A stretch of DNA of 64,000 nt from assembly GCA_001898145.1 (NCBI GenBank), contig MKSR01000008.1, positions 1-64,000 on the forward strand, written 5' to 3'. A model generated the notes under the pieces. That model was not told the origin of the DNA. It did no database searches and was given only the letters and a program-made list of their open reading frames with translations. The position numbers and the translations under genes are program-made. Of the stretch, positions 8,824-16,392 are shown piece by piece (position 1 is the stretch's first letter; every line of letters starts with the position of its first letter). Origin of the DNA: Dyadobacter sp. 50-39 (GTDB lineage: Bacteria; Bacteroidota; Bacteroidia; Cytophagales; Spirosomataceae).

Positions 8824-9870
8824 TTAATCAAGGTAGGAAGCTCCGCTCATTCGCCGGTTCCACTGCCCGCCGCTTTCCAGCCTTGCGATGTTGAACTTGT
8901 CCCGATATTCTTTCGGTGTCACGCCGGTGCTTTTTTTGAACAGCTGCCGGAACGACTTCAGGTCGTTATAACCCGAGTTCAGCATTACTTCCAGTACACT
9001 CTGGTCGGTTTGTGCCAGTAATTTTTTGGCGGCTTCAATGCGGGTCCGCTGCAAATACTCGATCGGCGTCACACCGATAGCCTGCTTGAACCGGCGTACC
9101 ACATTACGGCGGCTTGCCGGAATGTCCTGGATAAGTACTTCTATGGTGCTGCCTTCCTGATATTCCTTTTCGATTTTCTGCTGGGCCATATTGACCAGGC
9201 CGTCGCCGTGATTTTGCGGCGGCGCAAACGTTCCGAAATATGTTTGCTGCTCGCGGTCCATATCTATTGCAAACATTTTCGCCGTCCGCAATGTCAGGTC
9301 CTTTCCACAAAAACGCTGAATCAAATACAGCATCAGGTGAAAACTGCTGGTGGCTCCGCCGCTTGTAAAAATACCTTTGTCTTCCGTCACCACGGCATCG
9401 CTCTTCATGATCACATCGGGAAAGTTCGAGGCTAATGCTTCTGCCGAGTCAATATGTGTCGTGGCGTGCTTGCCGTTCAGCAGGCCAGCCGCCGCGAGCA
9501 GGAACGCACCCGTGCAAAAGCTGGCCAGCTCGGCACCGTTTTTATATTGTTCCCAAAGCCATGGAATGCAGCATTGGTTACTCATAATCGAAAGCTGTAC
9601 GTCGCCCGAGCCGAAAGCAGGCACCAGAATGAGGTCCTGTTTAGCAAACTCGCTGATCGGCTTCATCGGGTAAGCGCCGTAAAACCTCCCTGGCTCAGGA
9701 TCGGGCGAGAATAGCGTAATGTTGAAAAAGTGCGGTTGGTTGGCACGTTCATAAAAGCTGTTCACCGATTCGAATACATCCAGAATCGCCGCTACGCTCA
9801 ATAGCCGGTGCCGGTTGGTAATTAGTAGTCCTAACTGTAACATGTTGTTGATGTGTTTAAACTTTGACAT
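8824..9870 (-). CDS. GlxA-type AraC family transcriptional regulator (DJ-1/PfpI-like sensor plus HTH)
   Basis: A 348-residue regulator. The N-terminal ~190 residues resemble a DJ-1/PfpI (class I glutamine amidotransferase-like) domain, with LASFCTGAFLLAAAGLLNG as the nucleophile-elbow region including a cysteine, and GIFTSGGATSSFHLMLYLI. The C-terminal ~100 residues form two AraC-type helix-turn-helix motifs ending in GYNDLKSFRQLFKKSTGVTPKEYR. Members sense an unknown small ligand. It is divergent from the DUF1579 gene at 10064 with a 193-base shared control region, so that gene is a plausible target (inference). Confidence 0.92.
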   Translation of the reverse strand: MSKFKHINNMLQLGLLITNRHRLLSVAAILDVFESVNSFYERANQPHFFNITLFSPDPEPGRFYGAYPMKPISEFAKQDLILVPAFGSGDVQLSIMSNQCCIPWLWEQYKNGAELASFCTGAFLLAAAGLLNGKHATTHIDSAEALASNFPDVIMKSDAVVTEDKGIFTSGGATSSFHLMLYLIQRFCGKDLTLRTAKMFAIDMDREQQTYFGTFAPPQNHGDGLVNMAQQKIEKEYQEGSTIEVLIQDIPASRRNVVRRFKQAIGVTPIEYLQRTRIEAAKKLLAQTDQSVLEVMLNSGYNDLKSFRQLFKKSTGVTPKEYRDKFNIARLESGGQWNRRMSGASYLD

Positions 9871-10006
9871 TCAGACCAAAGCGGGCACCAATATAGAAAT
9901 TTTGTCTCAAATACCCCTCCCGATTGGCTGTTTACACAGTGGTCTCTCCGCTGATTTTTATCAAATTTTGAATTCCCATATTACTATTTTGTAAATGCCA
10001 ACGGCT

Positions 10007-10040
10007 TTGCCCCAAACGGAACATTTTTCTTCTACATTCG
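10007..10040 (+). promoter_or_regulatory. Possible promoter of the DUF1579 gene
   Basis: TTG at 10007-10009, 23 bases, then TACATTCG (10033-10040), seven of eight matches to TAnnTTTG, 23 bases before the start codon. The spacing is at the upper limit. Confidence 0.35.
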
Positions 10041-10063
10041 CAACGATAAAAATCTGAATTCTC

Positions 10064-10561
10064 ATGAGCAAAAGTAAATTCGAAACGTCCCTGGAATCCG
10101 GCGTACACCATCAGCTTCAGGCCTTAACCGGCAACTGGAAAGGCACCACTAAAACGTGGTTCGAGCCGAATGTCGTCGCTGACGAATCCGAAATGCAGGG
10201 CACCATCAAACCCATACTCGGCGGCCGGTTCCTGCTGCACGAATACCAGGGTAGCCTGAATGGCAAACCATTCGACGGCATCACGATTTTCGGATTCGAC
10301 ATTGCCAACAACAACTTCCAGGCCGCCTGGGTCGACAGTTTTCACATGGGAACCGGCATTATGCTCTCCAACGGCACTCCCACCGAAAACGGCTTTTCCG
10401 TCCTGGGACAATTCAGTGTGCCCGAGTATCCACAACCCTGGAACTGGCGTACCACCGCGGAGCTGAAAGACCCGGACACACTAATCATCACCGCCTACAA
10501 CATCTCCCCCGAAGGCGAGGAAGACAAGGCGACCGAAACGGTGTATAAACGGATGAACTAA
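10064..10561 (+). CDS. DUF1579 family protein
   Basis: A 165-residue cytoplasmic protein with the features of DUF1579: LTGNWKGTTKTW near residue 20, an ILGGRFLLHEYQGSLNGKPFDG core and GFDIANNNFQAAWVDSFHMGTG. The family is predicted to form a small beta-barrel; its activity is unknown. No signal peptide. Its stop overlaps by four bases the stop of the convergent DUF1016 gene. The AraC regulator upstream may control it. Confidence 0.9.
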   Translation: MSKSKFETSLESGVHHQLQALTGNWKGTTKTWFEPNVVADESEMQGTIKPILGGRFLLHEYQGSLNGKPFDGITIFGFDIANNNFQAAWVDSFHMGTGIMLSNGTPTENGFSVLGQFSVPEYPQPWNWRTTAELKDPDTLIITAYNISPEGEEDKATETVYKRMN

Positions 10562-11682
10562 GAACGCATTTGCGCCAGTTCATTCTGAATGAAGCTTTGT
10601 AATTGCTCCCTGCTAGGAAGATTTACGACGTACTTGCTGACAAACAACTTCATATCGCTATCTGCCACCGCATACTCAACCAGCGCCCGGTTCTGACCCG
10701 TCACGAGCAACAAACCGACTGGCGGATTATCGTCCCGGGCCATTACTTCTTTCTTATAGTAGTTGATGTAGGTTTTCAGTTGGCCAATATGTTCGTGCTT
10801 TACCTCATTCGTCTTTAATTCGATCAATACATGGCATTTCAGAATGCGGTGATAGAATACGAGATCGACGAAAAAGTATTCACCCCCGAGCGTGATGCGC
10901 TTCTGTTTGGCTTCGAAGCAAAAACCATGGCCCAGTTCGAGCAAAAAAGCTTCAAGATTATCCACCAGAGCTTGTTCAAGATCGTTTTCGTAAACAACAT
11001 CTTTCGCTTTTAAACCGAGAAATTCAAAAGTAAAAGGAGACTTTACTATATCGGCAACACTGAGCCGCTTCGCATCATTCTTAACACCCTTCGCCAATGC
11101 CTCGGGGTCATTACTTATACCCGAGCGCTCATAGTAAAGCGTGTTGATCTGCCTTTTTAGTTCGGCCACGCTCCAATTACCTTTGATACATTCCCTTTCG
11201 TAAAAGCGGCGCTTTTCAGCTTGGTCTAATGGTAAAAGTTGAACGAGGTGAGTATAGGATAGCCTGGAAAATATTTTAGCCTCGTACAAATCAGATCCTT
11301 CCGTAGATTTGGCAATCAATGATTGCCAAATCACATTCGGCTCTAAATCAAGACCTAACAAAAATAACTTACTCAATAACCCAAGTTCTTCCAGGTCTGC
11401 CTTGATTGCAAAGCCAAGCTCGCGATACACTATATAGAACTGTCGGTAAAGCCGCAGATTACGGTAGGAGAGCGTTTCAAGATTAATTGCATCCGCCAGT
11501 CTTTGCAACAATCGGTCGCCATACCGCGCTCTGTCTTCGCCGTTTTGTTCAAACTCGACTATGTAAAAACCAATTAGCCAGTTTCGGATTGTCAAGTACT
11601 TGTTAATCGCTTTGGCTGCACTTTCCTGTAATGTAAAATGGGTGCCCTGAATCGCAGACACCAATGAATTAAAGTCGGTCAT
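10558..11682 (-). CDS. DUF1016/PDDEXK nuclease domain protein (YhcG-like)
   Basis: A 374-residue protein with the two-part layout of the YhcG family: an N-terminal DUF1016 helical region (IRNWLIGFYIVEFEQNGEDRARYGDRLL) and a C-terminal PD-(D/E)XK nuclease domain, with FVDLVFYHRILKCHVLIELKT giving the D...ExK residues and GLLLVTGQNRALVEYA after it. The family is common in defence and mobile regions and is thought to cleave nucleic acid; its precise target is not established. It stands alone here without a restriction-modification partner. It was probably acquired, although base composition is not strongly different. Confidence 0.9.
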   Translation of the reverse strand: MTDFNSLVSAIQGTHFTLQESAAKAINKYLTIRNWLIGFYIVEFEQNGEDRARYGDRLLQRLADAINLETLSYRNLRLYRQFYIVYRELGFAIKADLEELGLLSKLFLLGLDLEPNVIWQSLIAKSTEGSDLYEAKIFSRLSYTHLVQLLPLDQAEKRRFYERECIKGNWSVAELKRQINTLYYERSGISNDPEALAKGVKNDAKRLSVADIVKSPFTFEFLGLKAKDVVYENDLEQALVDNLEAFLLELGHGFCFEAKQKRITLGGEYFFVDLVFYHRILKCHVLIELKTNEVKHEHIGQLKTYINYYKKEVMARDDNPPVGLLLVTGQNRALVEYAVADSDMKLFVSKYVVNLPSREQLQSFIQNELAQMRS

Positions 11683-11796
11683 GTGATGAAGTTTTAAGAT
11701 TAGAAAGTGAATATCCGATCACTCAACTTCATCCTTTCAATCCAATGTTCTACTGGCACGACTTTGTTACCGACCGGCCTGGAAAGTCATCGATGA

Positions 11797-12975
11797 ATGA
11801 AGAGCCTGAAAAAAATAGTCGTTTTTGCTTTGCTGGGGATGCTTTTCCAGGGCTGCAAGCCTGTGCCGGTCTCGCATTGGTTTCCGGTGACGCCGCAAGA
11901 GCACTATGAGCGAGAACTGCTGAAAGCGAAATTGGAGAAGACCGCCGCCGGCGGCACATGGTTCCGGATGAGTACCGAAGTGCTCTCCGATCCGGCATTC
12001 ACGATACCGCCGTACCAGGAACGGATTTTCCTGGGCGATTCGCTTCCGGCGCAGGCTCTGAGGTTCACCATTCCGGAAGGCCGTAAACTCGTGATCACGC
12101 CCAACCGGGCAAATACCGACTCCGCCGCATTGCTGTTCATGGAGCTTTACAAAATCGGGAGGAATGGGAAGCCGCAGCGACTGGACTATCTCAAAGACAA
12201 CGAACCCGGCATTACCTATTCGAATAGCGAGCAGGACACATTGGTACTGAAACTGCAAACGGGGCTGGCGCAGCAACTTGCCGTCACCGTATCGCTTTCC
12301 ACAGAACCGACGCTCGCATTTCCGGTGGCCGGGCATGATATGTCGGGCGTAATCAGTTTCTGGGGCGCGGAACGTGACGCGGGCGCACGCTCGCATGAGG
12401 GCATCGATATCCGTGCGAAACGCGGCACCCCGGCCATTGCAGCGCAAAACGGCCTGGTAACTCAGGTTGGAACCAATGCGCTCGGCGGGAAAGTGGTGTT
12501 TTTATCGTCGCTGGATAGCCCCTATTCGCTTTATTACGCGCACCTGGACAGCCAGATGGTATCCACCGGTCAGCGTGTGATCGCTGGGGACACATTGGGT
12601 TTGATAGGAAATACGGGAAATGCAGTCACCACCGCCCCGCATTTGCACTTCGGGATCTATGCGAGAGGGGCCGGCGCGGTGAACCCGCTGCCGTTCATCG
12701 ACGACCGCCGCGAGAAGTTGCCAGGCCTGCCGGCTGCTTCCAGATGGCTTGGCGATACGGTAATGATCAAACGGAAGACGATTTTATACAACACCCCGCA
12801 ATCAGACCGGAATGCGATCGTCCGGCAGCTCCCTACGAACACGGTGGTACGTGTCGTGGGTGAAATGGCAAAAGGGTATCACGTGCAATTGGCCGATGGT
12901 ACTAAGGGCTTCATCCCCATCGTCCCATTACAGCCCTATCATGCAAAACCGGAAGGCCTCAGCAAAGCCGAATAA
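11797..12975 (+). CDS. M23 family metallopeptidase lipoprotein with C-terminal SH3-like domain
   Basis: A 392-residue envelope protein. The signal peptide ends in GMLFQGC at about residue 20, so it is probably a lipoprotein. A novel ~160-residue region is followed by an M23 (LytM) peptidase domain with HEGIDIRAKRGTP (H and D zinc ligands), SLYYAHLDS and HLHFGIY (HxH), all intact. The last ~70 residues resemble a bacterial SH3 domain (TNTVVRVVGEMAKGYHVQL, GTKGFIP). M23 enzymes cut peptide crosslinks in peptidoglycan, so a role in wall remodelling or division is likely. The ATG at 11797 gives the proper signal peptide. Confidence 0.9.
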   Translation: MKSLKKIVVFALLGMLFQGCKPVPVSHWFPVTPQEHYERELLKAKLEKTAAGGTWFRMSTEVLSDPAFTIPPYQERIFLGDSLPAQALRFTIPEGRKLVITPNRANTDSAALLFMELYKIGRNGKPQRLDYLKDNEPGITYSNSEQDTLVLKLQTGLAQQLAVTVSLSTEPTLAFPVAGHDMSGVISFWGAERDAGARSHEGIDIRAKRGTPAIAAQNGLVTQVGTNALGGKVVFLSSLDSPYSLYYAHLDSQMVSTGQRVIAGDTLGLIGNTGNAVTTAPHLHFGIYARGAGAVNPLPFIDDRREKLPGLPAASRWLGDTVMIKRKTILYNTPQSDRNAIVRQLPTNTVVRVVGEMAKGYHVQLADGTKGFIPIVPLQPYHAKPEGLSKAE

Positions 12976-12999
12976 GCACCCGTTTCTGATTTACAAAAA

Positions 13000-13030
13000 A
13001 GATGGCCACCGGTCGAGCGAGTGGCCATCT
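13000..13030. terminator. Terminator between M23 and hydroxylase genes
   Basis: A 10-base perfect stem, AGATGGCCAC (13000-13009) with GTGGCCATCT (13021-13030), and an 11-base loop, preceded by an A-run that serves as the T-run for the minus-strand hydroxylase gene. It lies between convergent genes. Confidence 0.75.
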
Positions 13031-13036
13031 GTGAAT

Positions 13037-14149
13037 TTAAGCGACTGCTGCAGTTTCGACTGCAATAGTTTCTACTGCTGCGTGAGCGGGTGTCGTGTTA
13101 GGTTTGAGGGCGATGGGTTCCGGTGTCTCAAAAACGGCGTCGCCTACCACCGGGCCGTTGTGCGAAAGCTCGCTACCTTCTTTTTTGGATTTGAAAATAG
13201 GCCACAAAAACTGGGCGTACCATTCTTCTTCCTGGTAATGCTTGATCCCGTACGAAGTGGGGTATTTGCGGGTGATGATGCCGGTCCCGAAAATAATGTC
13301 CCAAAGGAAAAACATGTTGCCGAAGTTGCCTTTGTAGTAGCCCACTCCGTCGTCGGTCGAGTCGGCATGATGGGCATGATGTGTGGCCGGCGTAGAAATC
13401 AGTCTTTCCAATACCCAGCCGATCGGTTGCAGCCATTTGATCTCGTAAAACGGTTTATCCCAGGGAATACTTGAATGCGCACCGGTGGTAATAAACGATT
13501 TGATCACTTTCACAAACAATGCGGCGTAACCCAGTCCCAGGTAAGTGAGCGCGATGGTCAGGTAGGTTTGCGAGAAAAAGAGCGTATAAATCACATTCTG
13601 CCTGCTTGCCATAGCCATACCCATATAATTGGCGGAATGGTGCGTGCGGTGGAAGCGCCACAGCCAGGGCACCTGGTGGTGCAAACGATGGTACCAGTAC
13701 TGGGTAAGGTCGTCGGCCACGGCGATGATCAGGAATGCCCACCAGAATGGCACCCATTCGAATGCGTTTTTTGCATCGGGCAGGATGAGCGGAAGGAACT
13801 TCAATCCGAAATAGGCGACAAACGGCCTGATAATAAGCTTTGGAATGACGAAGCACACAATGTCCAGAATCCGCTCGTTCTTCGTCCATTTGTTTTCATA
13901 CAAACCCGACGCGAACTCGATCGCGCCGAGCACGAGGATGATTACCGGCAATCCCCAGCTGCTAAGATTTTTGAACACCGCCTCGATAAATGCAGGTGCT
14001 TTAAAAGGAAATTCGTTGCCTCCCTCCCAAGGCCGGTAACCGAATACCTGGAAGCTGGCAAACATCAAAAATATCGGTGCAAGGTATAGCACCACGCTGA
14101 TCAGGCCATCGCGGGTAATTTTCCGGGCCAATACATTATCCAATTTCAT
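13037..14149 (-). CDS. Sterol desaturase/fatty acid hydroxylase family membrane di-iron enzyme
   Basis: A 370-residue membrane protein with several hydrophobic segments and the histidine boxes of this superfamily: HRLHH, HRTHH and HHAHH, preceded by DDLTQYWYHRLHH. These bind two irons and support hydroxylation or desaturation of a lipid chain. The C-terminal ~50 residues are Ala/Thr/Val/Pro-rich and poorly conserved. The substrate is unknown; carotenoid or fatty-acyl hydroxylation is common in this family. A 40-residue membrane ORF lies 34 bases upstream and a structured leader lies before that, so the unit is probably one transcript starting near 14655. A decayed relative lies at 23589-23835. 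Confidence 0.9.
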   Translation of the reverse strand: MKLDNVLARKITRDGLISVVLYLAPIFLMFASFQVFGYRPWEGGNEFPFKAPAFIEAVFKNLSSWGLPVIILVLGAIEFASGLYENKWTKNERILDIVCFVIPKLIIRPFVAYFGLKFLPLILPDAKNAFEWVPFWWAFLIIAVADDLTQYWYHRLHHQVPWLWRFHRTHHSANYMGMAMASRQNVIYTLFFSQTYLTIALTYLGLGYAALFVKVIKSFITTGAHSSIPWDKPFYEIKWLQPIGWVLERLISTPATHHAHHADSTDDGVGYYKGNFGNMFFLWDIIFGTGIITRKYPTSYGIKHYQEEEWYAQFLWPIFKSKKEGSELSHNGPVVGDAVFETPEPIALKPNTTPAHAAVETIAVETAAVA

Positions 14150-14183
14150 GCGTGATTTGATTTTTGTATGGTGAATTGAGCAA

Positions 14184-14306
14184 TCAGATAAAGAATTTCC
14201 ACGCCAGCCAAATGCCGCCGGCGATCAGTACAAAAGGGATGAGTGTAAGTAGTATGCCGACCGCGATCTTCCTCGCGAGCAGCACAACATCTGAGAATGT
14301 GAACAT
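14184..14306 (-). CDS. 40-residue single-pass membrane protein
   Basis: A short ORF whose product starts MFTFSDVVLLARKIAVGIL and has one long hydrophobic segment (about residues 15-37), rich in L, I, A and G, ending in LAWKFFI. It begins with ATG, ends with TGA and lies 34 bases upstream of the hydroxylase on the same strand, downstream of a conserved promoter and leader. Size, composition and position suggest a genuine small membrane protein, perhaps a partner of the hydroxylase. An overlapping longer frame here (81 codons) is Cys/Arg/His-rich and not protein-like. No family is recognised. Confidence 0.55.
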   Translation of the reverse strand: MFTFSDVVLLARKIAVGILLTLIPFVLIAGGIWLAWKFFI

Positions 14307-14361
14307 ATAGACAGTAGTGTAATATTACCGGTTTACTATAAACGCAGCAGAATATGGGCAC

Positions 14362-14454
14362 GGAAATACCCCGGGACAGCACAGCCGGCAACTGAAATCG
14401 CCAACCACCGAAAATTTCAGATGATCAGCCATGACTGTCTGGCGGGGTATTTCC
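14362..14454 (-). promoter_or_regulatory. Structured 5' leader RNA, copy 1
   Basis: Outer arms GGAAATACCCC (14362-14372) and GGGGTATTTCC (14444-14454) are perfect complements and can be extended by one C-G pair. Inside them GACAG (14375-14379) pairs with CTGTC (14435-14439), and a central hairpin on the minus strand (CTGAAAT with ATTTCAG) carries a TTTCGGTGGTTG loop. The second copy at 21083-21165 keeps the loop and the pairing while its arm bases differ, as expected of a conserved RNA structure. It lies 56 bases before the 40-residue ORF. I do not recognise it as a known riboswitch class. Confidence 0.6.
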
Positions 14455-14662
14455 GAGAAATGTCAGAGATAAAACGCCGTTCTCAACAACAGCGACGGGA
14501 ATGATTCCTGGATAAACAAAGCATGAAGGTATGCCCAACCACTTCCCTCAATGGGGCCTTACAAAGTAAATTAACCGCGCTCATATCAAAGATGCCTGGA
14601 TTAATACTCAGCTCAGGGTGGTTCAGGAGCTTTGTTTTTTAATAGTATACTTATTTGATAGA

Positions 14663-14693
14663 CAAAGTAAGATTATTGTTTTTTAAAATGCAA
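14663..14693 (-). promoter_or_regulatory. Promoter of the leader/small ORF/hydroxylase transcript
   Basis: Minus strand: TTG (14693-14691), exactly 20 bases, TTACTTTG (14670-14663). Immediately downstream is TCTATCAAATAAGTA, so TACTT and AAGTA form an inverted repeat over the -7 box. The same arrangement with the same spacing occurs at 21239-21269. Confidence 0.6.
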
Positions 14694-14724
14694 GGGCTCC
14701 CCGCATTTTTCTTGAAATAAAAAA

Positions 14725-14760
14725 ATCCGTGGAGGCAGTAACGCGCTGCCGGCCACGGAT
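14725..14760 (-). terminator. Terminator of the 15764-14814 operon
   Basis: Arms ATCCGTGG (14725-14732) and CCACGGAT (14753-14760) enclose a second stem, GGCAG with CTGCC. On the minus strand the hairpin is followed by a T-run (plus-strand A-run at 14718-14725). Confidence 0.75.
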
Positions 14761-14813
14761 CAGACAGAAAAGGAGCCAGCGGCACCTCTCTGTACATCCT
14801 TATATAAACCAAT

Positions 14814-15719
14814 TTATTTCAACTCGGTAAGCCACTGCTGCGCCAGTGCACGGGCTGTGTTGGTAGGCGTCGCGCCCATACGGTAACAAAACTTCCACAC
14901 GTCGCTTTTGCCTTCGTAGGCTGCATTCACAAACTTTCTGCGGCCATTCGCTTCCTTCGTCTGCGCAGCGAAATCTACGCCTTTGCTCTGGTTGAGGAAG
15001 TCGGTCAGACGTGCAGTGAGCACTTTTTTCGGATCTTTCAACTTCTCGAATTCGTCCGCATTGCTTTTTGCATTCCTGACCAGCGTCTGCTCCGATTGCC
15101 GGATTTCGTCGGCCGCCAGGTACTCTGCATATTGCTTCTTAAACTCCTCCATATTGGTTTTCAAGAGCGGTTTGATCTTTTTGAAAAACGCCGCATTGCG
15201 CTTACCGTCTTCGATCTGCTTCTTGAAATCCGCCCGCTGTTCGGCCGGAATGCTGCTGAGCATGCTTTCCATACCCACAAATGTCTCGGCAGACTCGATC
15301 TGAATGTCCACCACCGGTTCCATATCCTTCGCCTGCAAACCTTGCACACCTTTCAGACGGTTCGCCCGGATTTCCGCTTTACGCTGCTCGCTGACGGTCG
15401 TTTCCAGTTTCGGGTACTTCTTCGCGATCGCCTCGCTATACCTTTTCTGAAAATCCTCCGAATTGAAATACGTTTTCACAAAGGAGCCTGCTTTTCTGAT
15501 CGCAGCCGCCTGAGCTTCGGGTGCCAGCGAACGGCACGCGGATTTGACGGAGCTGCCCAAATACGGCACAGTCACCGATGGCGCTTGTAAACCATTCCAA
15601 AGCCGGTTCTGGATGTCTTTCTGGCTGATTCCATATTCTTCGAACTCGTCGCTGAAAGTGAAATTCAGGAATGCAATGCAGCAAGCGTAAAGGAAAATGG
15701 GTACTATTCTATTTTTCAT
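14814..15719 (-). CDS. Secreted helical hypothetical protein
   Basis: A 301-residue protein. The ATG at 15719 gives a signal peptide (MKNRIVPIFLYACCIAFLN); the frame continues 16 codons further upstream, but that extension would bury the signal. The mature part is Lys/Glu/Ala-rich and mostly helical, with many charged heptad-like stretches (EEFKKQYAEYLAADEIRQSEQ) and few cysteines. It probably acts in the periplasm or on the surface. No catalytic motif or known family is recognised. It follows the small lipoprotein gene by 44 bases and likely shares its promoter. Confidence 0.75.
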   Translation of the reverse strand: MKNRIVPIFLYACCIAFLNFTFSDEFEEYGISQKDIQNRLWNGLQAPSVTVPYLGSSVKSACRSLAPEAQAAAIRKAGSFVKTYFNSEDFQKRYSEAIAKKYPKLETTVSEQRKAEIRANRLKGVQGLQAKDMEPVVDIQIESAETFVGMESMLSSIPAEQRADFKKQIEDGKRNAAFFKKIKPLLKTNMEEFKKQYAEYLAADEIRQSEQTLVRNAKSNADEFEKLKDPKKVLTARLTDFLNQSKGVDFAAQTKEANGRRKFVNAAYEGKSDVWKFCYRMGATPTNTARALAQQWLTELK

Positions 15720-15763
15720 GGCTGTAATTGTAATTAAGGGGTAATGTAGGTAGCGGTTCAGTA

Positions 15764-16189
15764 TCATCGCTTTTCAGCAATCATATCGTAGTCCTGGCCG
15801 TCGAACACGACGAAAATGCTCAGCTTGTTGTCCTTCACAGTTCCTACCTTCTCTGTGCCTTCGTAAATGTCGATCCCCGAGCTGCCGGCGTTTTTCAGGT
15901 TCAGCGTACCAAGGTCCTCGTCGGGCTCGCGATCACCGTCGATCGTCGCCTTGAATTTGCCGGTCAACACTTCCGAGGTAAACTTTTCGAGTTCGATTGT
16001 GATCGTTGCATTGTAATCGTCGAGATCGAAGTCTTCACCGTCAATTTTAAGGTCGGTCACTTTGTAATTTCCTGCCACTTTCGAGCTTAGTTCCGGGGAT
16101 ACGTCCTTGTCTTTTTCTTCGCAAGCGAACATCAGGGTAGAGAGCAGCAACAGAGCAAAAATGTTTTTCAAAAATGTGATCTTTTTCAT
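15764..16189 (-). CDS. Small lipoprotein, lipocalin-like in layout
   Basis: A 141-residue protein with a lipoprotein signal (MKKITFLKNIFALLLLSTLMFAC) and an acidic linker EEKDKD after the cysteine. The remaining ~110 residues alternate short polar and hydrophobic strands (VAGNYKVTDLKIDGEDFDLDDY, LTGKFKATIDGD) like the small lipocalin-type or DUF lipoproteins of Bacteroidota; this is inference from pattern only. The start at 16189 is chosen because the in-frame extension to 16303 has no signal character. A good promoter lies 60 bases upstream. Confidence 0.8.
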   Translation of the reverse strand: MKKITFLKNIFALLLLSTLMFACEEKDKDVSPELSSKVAGNYKVTDLKIDGEDFDLDDYNATITIELEKFTSEVLTGKFKATIDGDREPDEDLGTLNLKNAGSSGIDIYEGTEKVGTVKDNKLSIFVVFDGQDYDMIAEKR

Positions 16190-16247
16190 GGCTGTATTGA
16201 TTAGATATGGGATAATGGATGAGCTGATTTTTTGCCTTCCGACAATA

Positions 16248-16279
16248 CAAAGGTAGCCTGCAGCCGAGCCCGGGATCAA
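16248..16279 (-). promoter_or_regulatory. Promoter of the small lipoprotein operon
   Basis: Minus strand TTG (16279-16277), 21 bases, TACCTTTG (16255-16248), a full match to the Bacteroidota consensus. Start codon 58 bases downstream. Confidence 0.55.
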
Positions 16280-16392
16280 TCCTATAAAAGCATGATTTTT
16301 CAAAATTCATATGTTTATAGGATATTATTAAAAGGTTTTATTTCAGACTTTTGCCACCGTAATTTTCCAATCCATTCTACTCTCCGGACCCG

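Larger units (their letters stand above)
14307..14813. other. 507-base intergenic control region
   Basis: No convincing gene. On the minus strand it holds, from right to left, the terminator of the 14814-15719 gene, a TTG-N20-TTACTTTG promoter (14693-14663), about 200 bases without recognisable features, and a long imperfect hairpin (14454-14362). A weak plus-strand hairpin followed by T residues lies at 14610-14640. Confidence 0.6.

Noticed and set aside
14146-14391. 81-codon frame on the minus strand
   Set aside because: Cys/Arg/His-rich and running through the leader hairpin; the 40-residue ORF in another frame fits better.
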